From Caballeronia arvi (lineage in GTDB: Bacteria; Pseudomonadota; Gammaproteobacteria; Burkholderiales; Burkholderiaceae): 64,000 nucleotides of DNA. The notes beneath the pieces are model-generated. The model was not told where the DNA came from. It was given only the letters and a program-made list of their open reading frames with translations, and did not search any database. A program made the translations under genes and the position numbers. Positions 26,026 to 34,371 of the stretch are shown here, one piece after another. The DNA is taken from contig NZ_FCOM02000048.1 in the NCBI RefSeq assembly GCF_001544695.2, positions 1-64,000 of the forward strand. Direction: 5' to 3'. The first letter of the stretch is position 1, and every line of letters starts with the position of its first letter.

Positions 26026-27492
26026 TCACGCGGGATGAGACAGCGGCAACGCGAAGCAGCATTCGAGGCCGCCGCCTGCCGCGCGCTGCGCCCAGATGCG
26101 TCCTTCGTGACGCGATACGATGTTCTTGCACAACGACAAGCCGATGCCATTGCCGGCCGCCTTCGACGAAGAAAAGCCGTCGAAGAGGCGGTCGAGCGCA
26201 TCGTCGGCCACGCCAGGCCCGTTGTCGATCACATGCAGTTCAGCGGTCTCGCCGTTCATCGCGGTCGCAAGCGTGACGATACCCGTCGATGGCCGCGCAC
26301 CCGCCAACGCTTCGACTGCGTTGAACGCGAGATTGAGCATGACCTGACCGATGAGCACACGCTCGCAACGTATCGGCAACGGCTCGGGACATTGCTCGAT
26401 CCTGACCGTCACGTTCTCGTCTCTCGCGCGCAACTGAATGAAGTAGGCAACGTCCGCGAGCACATCGCGCAGATCCGCGTGCGCTTCGATCGGCTCTCGC
26501 TTCACGATGAACTCGCGCACGCTCTTGATGACATGCGCCGCATGCTCGGCCTGTCGATCCGCTGCGCGCAGGCCCCAAATCGCGCTTTCGATCGCATCCG
26601 GCCGCGCGAGCCGCTGAATCGCGCCTTCGATGAAATTGCGTACCGCGGCCAGCGGCTGACTCAGCTCATGCGCAATCGCCATTGCCATCTCGCCCATCGC
26701 GTTGTAACGGCCGGCATATTCGAGCATGCGCGCCTCGTTTCGGCGTGCTTCCTCGGTGGCGACTTCATCGCTGATATCGCGAAAGTGCACCAGCGTTCCG
26801 TCTTCGATATCGATGCGTCTGCACGTGATACGCAGCCATCGCCGAGCACCGTCGCGACGCGTGATCGCATAGCGTTGCGCAGGCGTCGAATCCTGGCGCG
26901 TCGCGCTGCGCAACTGCGCGATGAGCCGGTCTCGATCTTCTCTCGTGCAATAGTCCAGCGCGACGCCGAGCGCCGCATCATTCTTGACGCCGAGCACGCG
27001 TCGCCCCGATTCGCTGATGAAACTCACCTTGCCTCGCGGTGTGAGCACCGCGACGCCCTCGCCCAGATCCTGCATGTACTCGCGCAGGCGCGCTTCATAG
27101 CGCCGCAGCTTCTGGCGCATCGCGTCTTCCTCGCTGATGTCGCGGAACTGCACCATCACCACTGCGCGCCCGGAGAGCGGTACATACGTTGCGATTGCCT
27201 CGGAAAGCATGTCCACGCCCGCACGCGAGCGATAACACCATTCATAGCTTTGCGGGCCTTCGGTGATCGAGCGGTCCATCGCATTCACCGCGATTTCGCG
27301 GCGATATTTGATGTCATCGCGCGTCATGTCGTGCGCCTTGAGCGGCAGCAATTCCTCAACCGAAAAGCCGAGCGCGACGCATGCCGCGCGATTCGCCCAC
27401 ACGATGGCTTTCGTCTCTGCGTCATGCAGAAGCACGCATTGCGTCAATGCGTCGAGCAGGCGGCGGAAATCGTCTTCGGCGGGGAAGTCCAT
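26026..27492 (-). CDS. Soluble PAS-domain sensor histidine kinase (FixL-like), iac locus
   Basis: 488 residues without membrane segments. Two PAS-like domains (about 8-120 and 135-245) are followed by the phosphoacceptor His275 (AIAHELSQPLAAVRNF) and a HATPase domain with DNGPGV and GNGIGLSLC. The HELSQPL form is typical of FixL/TodS-like kinases with LuxR-type partners. The partner is probably the response regulator at 31682-32314, on the far side of iacABIHE. In P. phytofirmans PsJN a two-component system responds to indole-3-acetate and controls iac genes. A cytosolic ligand-sensing role is inferred. Confidence 0.88.
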   Translation of the reverse strand: MDFPAEDDFRRLLDALTQCVLLHDAETKAIVWANRAACVALGFSVEELLPLKAHDMTRDDIKYRREIAVNAMDRSITEGPQSYEWCYRSRAGVDMLSEAIATYVPLSGRAVVMVQFRDISEEDAMRQKLRRYEARLREYMQDLGEGVAVLTPRGKVSFISESGRRVLGVKNDAALGVALDYCTREDRDRLIAQLRSATRQDSTPAQRYAITRRDGARRWLRITCRRIDIEDGTLVHFRDISDEVATEEARRNEARMLEYAGRYNAMGEMAMAIAHELSQPLAAVRNFIEGAIQRLARPDAIESAIWGLRAADRQAEHAAHVIKSVREFIVKREPIEAHADLRDVLADVAYFIQLRARDENVTVRIEQCPEPLPIRCERVLIGQVMLNLAFNAVEALAGARPSTGIVTLATAMNGETAELHVIDNGPGVADDALDRLFDGFSSSKAAGNGIGLSLCKNIVSRHEGRIWAQRAAGGGLECCFALPLSHPA

Positions 27493-27553
27493 ATCGAGGC
27501 GGGGAAAGAATCATGGCAACGATAACCATAGCATCGGCGCGGGCCGCGCGCCC

Positions 27554-27569
27554 CTAAAGATTTCTTTAG
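27554..27569. promoter_or_regulatory. Palindrome in the kinase/iacA divergent region, candidate response-regulator site
   Basis: CTAAAG, ATTT, CTTTAG is a perfect inverted repeat about 110 bases before iacA. A looser one, CTTTACC ... GGTAAAAG (32378-32384 and 32401-32408), lies between the response regulator and iacG. Short AT-rich dyads of this kind are bound by FixJ/StyR/TodT-type regulators. Confidence 0.4.
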
Positions 27570-27676
27570 AAGGCCGGGATACTTCACTGAATCACGCGCT
27601 CGCCTTCCCAATTGTGTCCGACTTATTGCGTTTCTAGACTGGCATCAACGCGTACAAACGAAAAGGAGACGTTCCC

Positions 27677-28852
27677 ATGTCAGCTTCCGCGAGTGCTGTC
27701 GCTATTTGCGACGATCTATCCAGTCAAACCGAATCCCTCACGCTCGATGACGTGATCGCGGAAATCGCGCATCGTCGCGAAGAGTTCGATCGCCTTTCGC
27801 ACATCCCGCGCGATGTCATCGCAAAGTTGAAGCGTGCCGGCATCTATCGGGCAGCGACGCCCAGGCGCTTCGGCGGCGATGCGCGCGCGCCGGGCGAATT
27901 CCTGGAAATGATCGAACGCATTGCGGTCGCTGATGGATCGGCCGCGTGGGTCGCGAGTTTCGGCTCTGCAAATCTCTATCTCGCCGCGTTGCCACTCGCG
28001 ACGCAAGCCGCGATTTATGCGGAAGGGCCGGATCAGGTCTTTGCGGGCGGGCTTTTCCCGGTGCAGAACGCGCAAGCCGTCGCAGGCGGCTATCGCGTGA
28101 ATGGCACGTGGAAATTCGCGAGCGGTTGCAAGGGCGCGGACTGGCTCGGAGTCGGGATTGGCACGGGCAAGCCGGGCGAAGCGCCGGGCAAGCCGCGCAC
28201 CGCGGTCTTCCGCCCGGAGCAAGTGGAGATCGTGGAGAACTGGAACGTGGTCGGCATGCAAGGCACCGGCAGTCACGATTTGCGCGTGACGGATCAGTTC
28301 GTCGCCGAAGACTGGACCTTCGTGCGCGGCGGTGAATCGACGGTCGATGAACCGCTCTATCGCTATCCGACGATTGCATATGCCGCACAAGTGCTCGCCG
28401 TCGTGAACCTCGGTCTCGCGCGCGCCGCGCTCGATGTCGCGAATCAGATGGCCGGGGGTCGCAAGACGACCACGGGCGCGCCGCAGCTCGCGGATCGCGC
28501 TTATTACCGCATCGAACTTGCAAAGGCGGAAGCGCAGTTGCGCTCGGCTCGCGCGTTCTTCTATGAATCGACCGGCAGCGTATGGCAATCGATCGTGGCG
28601 GGCAATGAAGTCACGCCCGATCAGGTCAGCCTGTTGCGGCTTTCCGCAACGCAGGTCGCGCGAGAAGGCGCGGATGTGGTGAACCGTGCCTATCGCCTGG
28701 GCGGAACGATGGCGATCTATCGCACGCATCCGCTGCAACGCCTGATGCGCGACGCGATGGTCGTCACGCAACATGCATTCCTCGGCGAAGGCAACTATGA
28801 CGGCGCAGGCGCTGTCTTCGCAGGCGTGACGCCGATTCCCGGCTATCTCTGA
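27677..28852 (+). CDS. iacA: Flavin-dependent monooxygenase, acyl-CoA-dehydrogenase fold
   Basis: 391 residues, group D flavin monooxygenase fold (relatives HpaH, HsaA, DszC), with SHIPRDVIAKLKRAGIYRAATPRRFGGD near the N-terminus and a C-terminal helical bundle. IacA performs the first attack on indole-3-acetate, oxidising the indole ring, using reduced flavin from a separate reductase (IacG, 32543-33079). It is the first gene of iacA-B-I-H-E and has AAAAGGAG upstream. Confidence 0.9.
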   Translation: MSASASAVAICDDLSSQTESLTLDDVIAEIAHRREEFDRLSHIPRDVIAKLKRAGIYRAATPRRFGGDARAPGEFLEMIERIAVADGSAAWVASFGSANLYLAALPLATQAAIYAEGPDQVFAGGLFPVQNAQAVAGGYRVNGTWKFASGCKGADWLGVGIGTGKPGEAPGKPRTAVFRPEQVEIVENWNVVGMQGTGSHDLRVTDQFVAEDWTFVRGGESTVDEPLYRYPTIAYAAQVLAVVNLGLARAALDVANQMAGGRKTTTGAPQLADRAYYRIELAKAEAQLRSARAFFYESTGSVWQSIVAGNEVTPDQVSLLRLSATQVAREGADVVNRAYRLGGTMAIYRTHPLQRLMRDAMVVTQHAFLGEGNYDGAGAVFAGVTPIPGYL

Positions 28853-28887
28853 TCACTTTCACCGCATAACAAAAGGAGCATCCATTC

Positions 28888-29262
28888 ATGACCGACAATC
28901 GAAGCCTTCCGTTGCGCGTGCTGTTCTGCTGCGGCGTCACGCAAAACTTTTTCGACTTGCCCCGCGAACAGATCGGCGAAGTATGGCAAGCCTACGGCAA
29001 GATGCTGGCCGCCATCGAGGCAATGGATAACGTGCGTGTGCTGGGCGTGATGGACGACGACCGGCTCGTCGTCGGCCAGTCCGATGGTGCGCCCTGGACC
29101 TTCTACATCATGGCTGATGTGGCCGATTTCGATACCGCCGTTGCCGTGTGCAATCTCTATCGCACGACGCCGGTCGGCGAATATAACTTGTGGCGCTATG
29201 GAAAGATCGAAGCGCGCGTCGGACGTGCGCTGACCGTACCGCCCGCAGTCAATCATGCATGA
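28888..29262 (+). CDS. iacB: IacB-like small protein, function unknown
   Basis: 124 residues, single domain with alternating alpha/beta character and a central DDDRLVVGQSDGAPWTFYIMADV segment, reminiscent of dimeric alpha-beta barrel proteins. iacB follows iacA in the described clusters and has no assigned catalytic step. The start has AAAAGGAG upstream. Its stop overlaps the following reading frame. Confidence 0.75.
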   Translation: MTDNRSLPLRVLFCCGVTQNFFDLPREQIGEVWQAYGKMLAAIEAMDNVRVLGVMDDDRLVVGQSDGAPWTFYIMADVADFDTAVAVCNLYRTTPVGEYNLWRYGKIEARVGRALTVPPAVNHA

Positions 29263-29785
29263 CGCGATGACGCAAACCGCGGTCGATGCATTGCTGACGC
29301 GCATCGCAACGCTCGAAGCGCACAACGAAGTGCGCAAGACCATCGCGCGGTACATGGCATTGTGCGACGTGCCTTGCGCTCCGCTCGCGGGCGAATCGCT
29401 CGCTGCGCTCTTCACCGATGACGCAGTGTGGGAAGGCATCGGCGCGCACTATGCGCAGAAGTTCGGGCGATTGCAAGGCCCGGCGACGATCGTCGACATG
29501 CTGCAATGTTATCTGCCGCCTGCACCGCATTTCACCACCAACGTGCATTTCCTGACGTCGGAGCATATCGAGGTTCATGGCGATATCGCCAAAGGACGGT
29601 GGATCATGTTGCAGACGTCACGCTATGCCGATGCAAGCGCGGAACTGATCGCTGCAAGGCTCGAGATCGATTTCGCGCCATCCGTGCGCGGCGAAAATCA
29701 TGCGTGGCTGATTCGGCATTTCCGTACCGAGCGTCTTTTCGACGCGCCGTGGCACATGAATCGGCACAAGGAGACAAAGGCATGA
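29255..29785 (+). CDS. iacI: SnoaL-like/dioxygenase-small-subunit-like protein
   Basis: 176 residues with a nuclear-transport-factor-2-like fold (IARYMALCDVPCAPLAGESLAALFTDDAVWEG), the family of small ring-hydroxylating dioxygenase subunits and SnoaL enzymes. The first ATG at 29255 overlaps the end of iacB; the next Met codon at 29267 is an alternative. The stop overlaps the amidase start as ATGA. No large subunit accompanies it, so it is probably an independent enzyme or accessory factor. Confidence 0.78.
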   Translation: MHDAMTQTAVDALLTRIATLEAHNEVRKTIARYMALCDVPCAPLAGESLAALFTDDAVWEGIGAHYAQKFGRLQGPATIVDMLQCYLPPAPHFTTNVHFLTSEHIEVHGDIAKGRWIMLQTSRYADASAELIAARLEIDFAPSVRGENHAWLIRHFRTERLFDAPWHMNRHKETKA

Positions 29786-30918
29786 GCGCATTCATCAGTG
29801 AATTCGATCTACGCGCGCGTGGCGATGCCGATGGTCCGACCATCGCGATCAAGGACAGCATCGACATTGAAGGTTATCCGACGACAGCGGCAAGCCGCGC
29901 GCTCGCCGATGCGCCCGCCGCTACCGAACATGCAGAAGTCGTCCAGCGCCTGCTCGATGCAGGCTGGCGCATCAAGGGCAAGACCAATATGCACGAGCTC
30001 GCGTTCGGCATGACCGGGATCAACGACTTCACCGGCACGCCGGAGAATCCGCAAGACGCGACACGCATTCCCGGCGGATCGTCGAGCGGTTCGGCTTCCG
30101 CTGTCGGGCTCGGACTCGTCGATGCCGCGCTCGGCACCGATACCGGCGGCTCGGTTCGTGGCCCCGCTGCATGTTGCGGCGTGATCGGCTTGAAGCCGAC
30201 ATTCGGCCGCATATCGCGTCATGGCGTGGCGCCGCTGAAGACAACGCTCGATTGTGTCGGGCCGTTCACGCGTGACATGCGCGCTTTGATCGATGCGATG
30301 AATGCTATCGATCCATCATTCGATGCGGGCATCGCGCGGCGAGATGCATCGAAGATGCGTGTGGGCATTGTCCCGGTCGATGCGGACGCAAGCATTCGTA
30401 AAGCAGTCGATAACGCCGTGCGCCGCGCGGGGCTCGTATCGCGAGTAGTCGAACTCGAATCGATCGCCGATGCGTTCACTGCGGGTCTTGCGGTCATCAA
30501 CGCAGAGACGTGGCAGGCGTTCGGTCATCTCGTCGATACGGGAAAGCTCGGCGCCGATCTCGTCGCACGTCTGCGCGTGGCGTCGAACACCACGGCCGCC
30601 GATCTTGATGCCGCAGAGAACGTGAGGCGCATCTTCACTGCTGCCGTCGATCGCGCGCTCGATGACGTCGACGTTATCGTGCTGCCCACGCTGCCCTCGT
30701 TTCCGATCACGCTGGAAGCCGCGCGTGCGGGCACTTCGGTGATTGCAATGTCGTCGTTGATCAGGCCATTCAATCTCAGCGGTCATCCTGCGTTGAGCCT
30801 GCCTGTTCAGGTCGAAGGTTCATCGCTTAAAGCAGGCTTGCAGATCGTCGGACGCAAAGGTGCGGATGAACACGTCTGCGCGGTCGCCGCGCATATCGAA
30901 GCGGCGCTCGCTCAATAA
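29782..30918 (+). CDS. iacH: Amidase-signature family hydrolase
   Basis: 378 residues. The Ser-Ser-Lys triad is visible: Lys24 (AIKDS), the cis-Ser in the GGSSSGSA loop (100-102) and nucleophile Ser124 (TDTGGSVRGPA). It hydrolyses an amide, and in the iac pathway it probably acts on a ring-opened or oxindole-derived intermediate. The start overlaps the iacI stop; iacE follows after 12 bases. Confidence 0.87.
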   Translation: MSAFISEFDLRARGDADGPTIAIKDSIDIEGYPTTAASRALADAPAATEHAEVVQRLLDAGWRIKGKTNMHELAFGMTGINDFTGTPENPQDATRIPGGSSSGSASAVGLGLVDAALGTDTGGSVRGPAACCGVIGLKPTFGRISRHGVAPLKTTLDCVGPFTRDMRALIDAMNAIDPSFDAGIARRDASKMRVGIVPVDADASIRKAVDNAVRRAGLVSRVVELESIADAFTAGLAVINAETWQAFGHLVDTGKLGADLVARLRVASNTTAADLDAAENVRRIFTAAVDRALDDVDVIVLPTLPSFPITLEAARAGTSVIAMSSLIRPFNLSGHPALSLPVQVEGSSLKAGLQIVGRKGADEHVCAVAAHIEAALAQ

Positions 30919-30930
30919 AGGAACCCGAAC

Positions 30931-31674
30931 ATGTCGAACAGAATTGCGCTCATTACCGGCGCTGCGCGCGGCCTTGGCGCGGTCGTCGCGCGCCGCTTTC
31001 ATGCCGCGGGCTATAAGGTTGCATTGGCCGATATCGAAATGGAAGCCACACGATCGCTCGCACAAGCGCTGAGCGAAGATCAAAGCAGCGCATGGGCACT
31101 AAAACTCGACGTCACATCGAAAGCGGATTTCGAACACGCGCGCGACGCAGTGCATGAACGCTGGGGCCGTATCGATGTGCTCGTCAACAATGCAGGCGCT
31201 TCGAAGGTCGTGCCTGTAATGGAAATCACCGCCGAGCATTTCGATCAGGTTATCGACGTCAATTTGCGCAGCGTGCTCTTCGGCTGTCAGGTATTGGGAC
31301 AGTATTTTGCCGATCGTGGCGCAGGCCGCATCGTCAATATCGCATCGCTCGCGGGTCAGAACGGTGGCTCCGCGACCGGCGCGCATTACGCGGCCGCGAA
31401 AGGCGGCGCGATCACGCTGACCAAGGTATTCGCGCGCGATCTCGCGGCCCGCGGCGTAACCGTGAATGCAATCTCGCCGGGTCCGCTCGACCTGCCTGTC
31501 GTGCACGAAAGCGTGCCCGCCGACAAGCTCGACAAGGTTATCGCGAGCATACCCGTCGGGCGTCTGGGATCGGCCGACTACATCGCCGATGTCGCCGTGC
31601 TGCTCGCGTCTCCCGATGCGTACTTCGCTAATGGCGCGTGCTGGGACGTCAACGGCGGCCTTTACATGCGTTAG
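30931..31674 (+). CDS. iacE: Short-chain dehydrogenase/reductase
   Basis: 247 residues. The cofactor motif TGAARGLG (9-16), NNAG, the catalytic Ser in IASLAG and YAAAK (Tyr-x3-Lys) are present. An NAD(P)-dependent oxidoreductase; IacE has been tied to reduction or oxidation of hydroxylated indole-acetate intermediates. It is the last gene of iacA-B-I-H-E, and its stop is seven bases from the convergent response regulator. Confidence 0.88.
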   Translation: MSNRIALITGAARGLGAVVARRFHAAGYKVALADIEMEATRSLAQALSEDQSSAWALKLDVTSKADFEHARDAVHERWGRIDVLVNNAGASKVVPVMEITAEHFDQVIDVNLRSVLFGCQVLGQYFADRGAGRIVNIASLAGQNGGSATGAHYAAAKGGAITLTKVFARDLAARGVTVNAISPGPLDLPVVHESVPADKLDKVIASIPVGRLGSADYIADVAVLLASPDAYFANGACWDVNGGLYMR

Positions 31675-31681
31675 CGCGGGC

Positions 31682-32314
31682 TCATGCGCGCTCGTCGTCG
31701 GTCGGGCTCCAGACTTCGAGCACGTCGCGCACGAGCGTGGCGATGGATGCCGCGCCGAGCTTGTCCTTGATGCTCGCGCGATGCACGTCGACGGTCTTCA
31801 CGCTGATCGAAAGATCGGCGGCGATGCGCTTGCTCGCCTTGCCTTCGATCACGCCGCGCAGCACTTCCTTCTCGCGCGCGGTCAGCGATTCGACGCGCTC
31901 GCGTAGCTCGCGCTGCCGCTGATGCTTGGCATGGCGCTGCATCGCGAGTTTCATCGCCCGCTGCACGCGATCGAGCATTTGCTGCGAGTTGTAGGGTTTT
32001 TCGACGAAGTCGATCGCGCCATGCTGAAGCGCGCGCACGGACATCGGTATATCGCCATGACCGCTCACGAAGATGATCGGCAAGGTCGCGCCGCGGCGGT
32101 TGAGCTCGGCCTGCACATCGAAGCCGCTGGTTTCGGGCATGCGTACATCGAGCACGAGGCACGCCGGCCGGCTGACGTCGAAGGCACGCAGAAATTCCGC
32201 GGCATTCGCGAACCCTTCCGACTTCACGCCGACGGAATCGAGCAGCCATGCAAGCGAGGTGCGCATGCCGTTGTCGTCATCAACGATATAAACCACGGGA
32301 GCGGGAGAATTCAT
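31682..32314 (-). CDS. FixJ/NarL-type response regulator, iac locus
   Basis: 210 residues. The receiver domain has Asp12-Asp13, phosphoacceptor Asp56 (LVLDVRMPE) and the conserved Lys of VEKPYN. The C-terminal LuxR-type HTH contains LTAREKEVL and ISVKTVDVHRASI. It is probably the partner of the PAS kinase at 26026-27492; the two genes bracket iacA-B-I-H-E on the opposite strand. It likely activates iacA and perhaps iacG. Confidence 0.9.
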   Translation of the reverse strand: MNSPAPVVYIVDDDNGMRTSLAWLLDSVGVKSEGFANAAEFLRAFDVSRPACLVLDVRMPETSGFDVQAELNRRGATLPIIFVSGHGDIPMSVRALQHGAIDFVEKPYNSQQMLDRVQRAMKLAMQRHAKHQRQRELRERVESLTAREKEVLRGVIEGKASKRIAADLSISVKTVDVHRASIKDKLGAASIATLVRDVLEVWSPTDDERA

Positions 32315-32542
32315 TGCGAAAGCAGTTCTTATGGAGCGGCCATCATAACCAGACGAAATCCGCCGGGAAAGTCGTTTCTTTACCCGAATTAGCCGCGATA
32401 GGTAAAAGCTTTAGTGCGCTCGGTAACGACGACGGGCAAGTCGGCTGATCGTGCCGATATGTTTTGTGCGGTTCAGCGCGTACGCTGGAATCACAACTTG
32501 ATATACACAGACTTGAAAACGAAACGAACAGGAGACGCTGAT

Positions 32543-33079
32543 ATGTCCGCGATGCCCCGCCCCGAATATGCCGATATCGAACAGGTGCGCAAGCAGTTTC
32601 GCCAGGCCATGTCCCATCTTGGCGCCGCGGTGAACGTCATCACGACGGCGGGCACGCACGGACGCTGCGGCATTACCGCGAGCGCGGTGTGCTCGGTCAC
32701 CGATGCGCCGCCCACGCTGCTCGTCTGCATCAACCGGTCGAGTGCGATGCATGCCGCCTTCGCCGGCAATCGCAAGGTGTGCGTGAACGTGTTGCCGGGA
32801 CATCAGGAACAGATTGCGCGGCATTTCGCCGGGCTCACGCAATTGTCGATGGAAGAACGCTTCTCCTTGCCCTGCTGGAATGAAGGCGCGAACGGCGTGC
32901 CCGTCTTGCGCGACGCGCTGGCGAGTCTGGAAGGCACCATCGTCGAGGCAAAGGAAGTGGGCTCGCATTCGGTGATGTTCGTTCAGACCGACATGATCCG
33001 CGTGCGCGACGATGGCGATAGCCTGATCTATTTCGATCGCAACTTCCATCGCGTGCCGCGCACGTGCGCCGCGCAATGA
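32543..33079 (+). CDS. iacG: Flavin reductase, partner of IacA
   Basis: 178 residues from the ATG at 32543 with AGGAG upstream; Met at codon 4 is an alternative. HpaC-like flavin reductase fold with GRCGITASAVCSVTDAPP and CINRSSAMHAAF. It reduces FMN or FAD with NAD(P)H and delivers free reduced flavin to a group D monooxygenase, here most likely IacA. It is divergent from the response regulator across 228 bases that contain a possible dyad operator. Confidence 0.87.
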   Translation: MSAMPRPEYADIEQVRKQFRQAMSHLGAAVNVITTAGTHGRCGITASAVCSVTDAPPTLLVCINRSSAMHAAFAGNRKVCVNVLPGHQEQIARHFAGLTQLSMEERFSLPCWNEGANGVPVLRDALASLEGTIVEAKEVGSHSVMFVQTDMIRVRDDGDSLIYFDRNFHRVPRTCAAQ

Positions 33080-33220
33080 CGTCTTATCGCCATGTCTGCG
33101 TTAATTGATTACAGGAACCTCGCTTCCTATACTCCACGCGCAGACAGGCGATTGAAAGGAAAGCATTAGACACCGTCACGCATCGCCCGGGTCTGCACAT
33201 TCGCCACTTGGAGAGTCGTG

Positions 33221-33676
33221 ATGAACAAGATCTCGAGGCAATTGGGTGCATGCGTGCTGTTCGCGCTCGTCGCGTCGCCACCGGTTTTCGCGCAGGGCGA
33301 CAAAGTTATCGACGATGCGAATTCGGCCTGGAATGCGGCTTTCAACAAGGGAGATGCCCGGGCGCTCGGCGCCTTGTACGACGAAAAAGCGGTCGTGTCG
33401 CCCGGGAATGGACAGACGGTGCAGGGGCGCGGCGATATCGAAAAGCTCTACAAAGGCTTTTTCGATGCAGGCTTTCGCGATCACACGATCGATGTCGTCA
33501 GTGCGAAACGCGTCGGCAATCTGATCTATCAGACCGCGAACTGGACTGCCGTTGCGGAGAAGGACGGCAAGAAAACGCCCTATAAGGGCGTCGTGCTCAA
33601 GGTGCTATCAAAGGGTTCCGACGGCAAGTGGCGAACGACCGCGCAGACGTGGAACGCGGCGCCGTCGCAGCCATGA
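33221..33676 (+). CDS. Exported SnoaL-like/DUF4440 (SgcJ/EcaC-type) protein
   Basis: 151 residues. The signal peptide ends PPVFAQ, followed by an NTF2-like domain (AWNAAFNKGDARALGALYDEKAVVSPGNG). The ATG at 33221 has GGAG at good spacing, though a GTG one codon earlier is possible. Such proteins bind small ligands or act as cyclases; no catalytic set is certain. It is convergent with uraD, with stops 21 bases apart. A link to the iac genes is not shown. Confidence 0.75.
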   Translation: MNKISRQLGACVLFALVASPPVFAQGDKVIDDANSAWNAAFNKGDARALGALYDEKAVVSPGNGQTVQGRGDIEKLYKGFFDAGFRDHTIDVVSAKRVGNLIYQTANWTAVAEKDGKKTPYKGVVLKVLSKGSDGKWRTTAQTWNAAPSQP

Positions 33677-33697
33677 TCTTGCGGGCTTGAATGGAGA

Positions 33698-34243
33698 TCA
33701 GATCCGCGAAATCTCGCACGAGTTCAGCGCCGAAAGACGCGCCTTCAACCGCGCGCGCGTGATCGCCGCAATCTGCGCCAGCGCCTCATCCAGTTCTTGC
33801 TGCGTGCTGCGACCGATGCGGCGTTCCAACGCGCTGAAAATGCCTTCGCGCGTGTAATGCCGCACGCAGATGATGAACGGAAACCCGTGACGCGCGAGAT
33901 AACTTGCATTGAGGCGGTCCAGCGCGGCTTCCTGATCCGCCGCCATTGAGTCGAGTCCGGCGCTTTTCTGTTCGGCATCCGAATCCGCCGTCATCGTTCC
34001 CGAACGAATGTTCGCACCCGACAAGAGCGGATGTTGATTGAGGAACGCGCGCTGGGCGTCGGCGTCGAGATGGCGGATGACGTCCATCATCGCGTCATGC
34101 AGCGCCGCTTCGGATATGAACGGACGCGCGCTCCATGCGCCTTCCGCCGCTTGCGGAAAATGCTCGAACACACTTGCAAACGCGCCGACGAAGGCCGCGC
34201 GATCGAGTGCATTGACCGGCTCCAGATTGTTCGACTGTGACAT
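33698..34243 (-). CDS. uraD: 2-oxo-4-hydroxy-4-carboxy-5-ureidoimidazoline decarboxylase
   Basis: 181 residues from the ATG at 34243 with AGGAG upstream. Motifs of the OHCU decarboxylase family are present: the HPLLSG loop (with the catalytic His) and FIICVRHYTREGIFSALERRI. It converts OHCU to (S)-allantoin, the third step from urate. It lies downstream of the LysR gene on the same strand. No uricase or FAD-dependent urate hydroxylase is in the window. Confidence 0.9.
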   Translation of the reverse strand: MSQSNNLEPVNALDRAAFVGAFASVFEHFPQAAEGAWSARPFISEAALHDAMMDVIRHLDADAQRAFLNQHPLLSGANIRSGTMTADSDAEQKSAGLDSMAADQEAALDRLNASYLARHGFPFIICVRHYTREGIFSALERRIGRSTQQELDEALAQIAAITRARLKARLSALNSCEISRI

Positions 34244-34371
34244 GAACTGCTCTCCTATAAGGCACGCCGGATTCGCATGGCGTCGATGGCGATTCGTGCC
34301 GAGTATAGGAAGCGCGCGGGCGCGCGGCGAGACACCCGATCCTATTGACCGCATAACAGAACGCGATAGCG

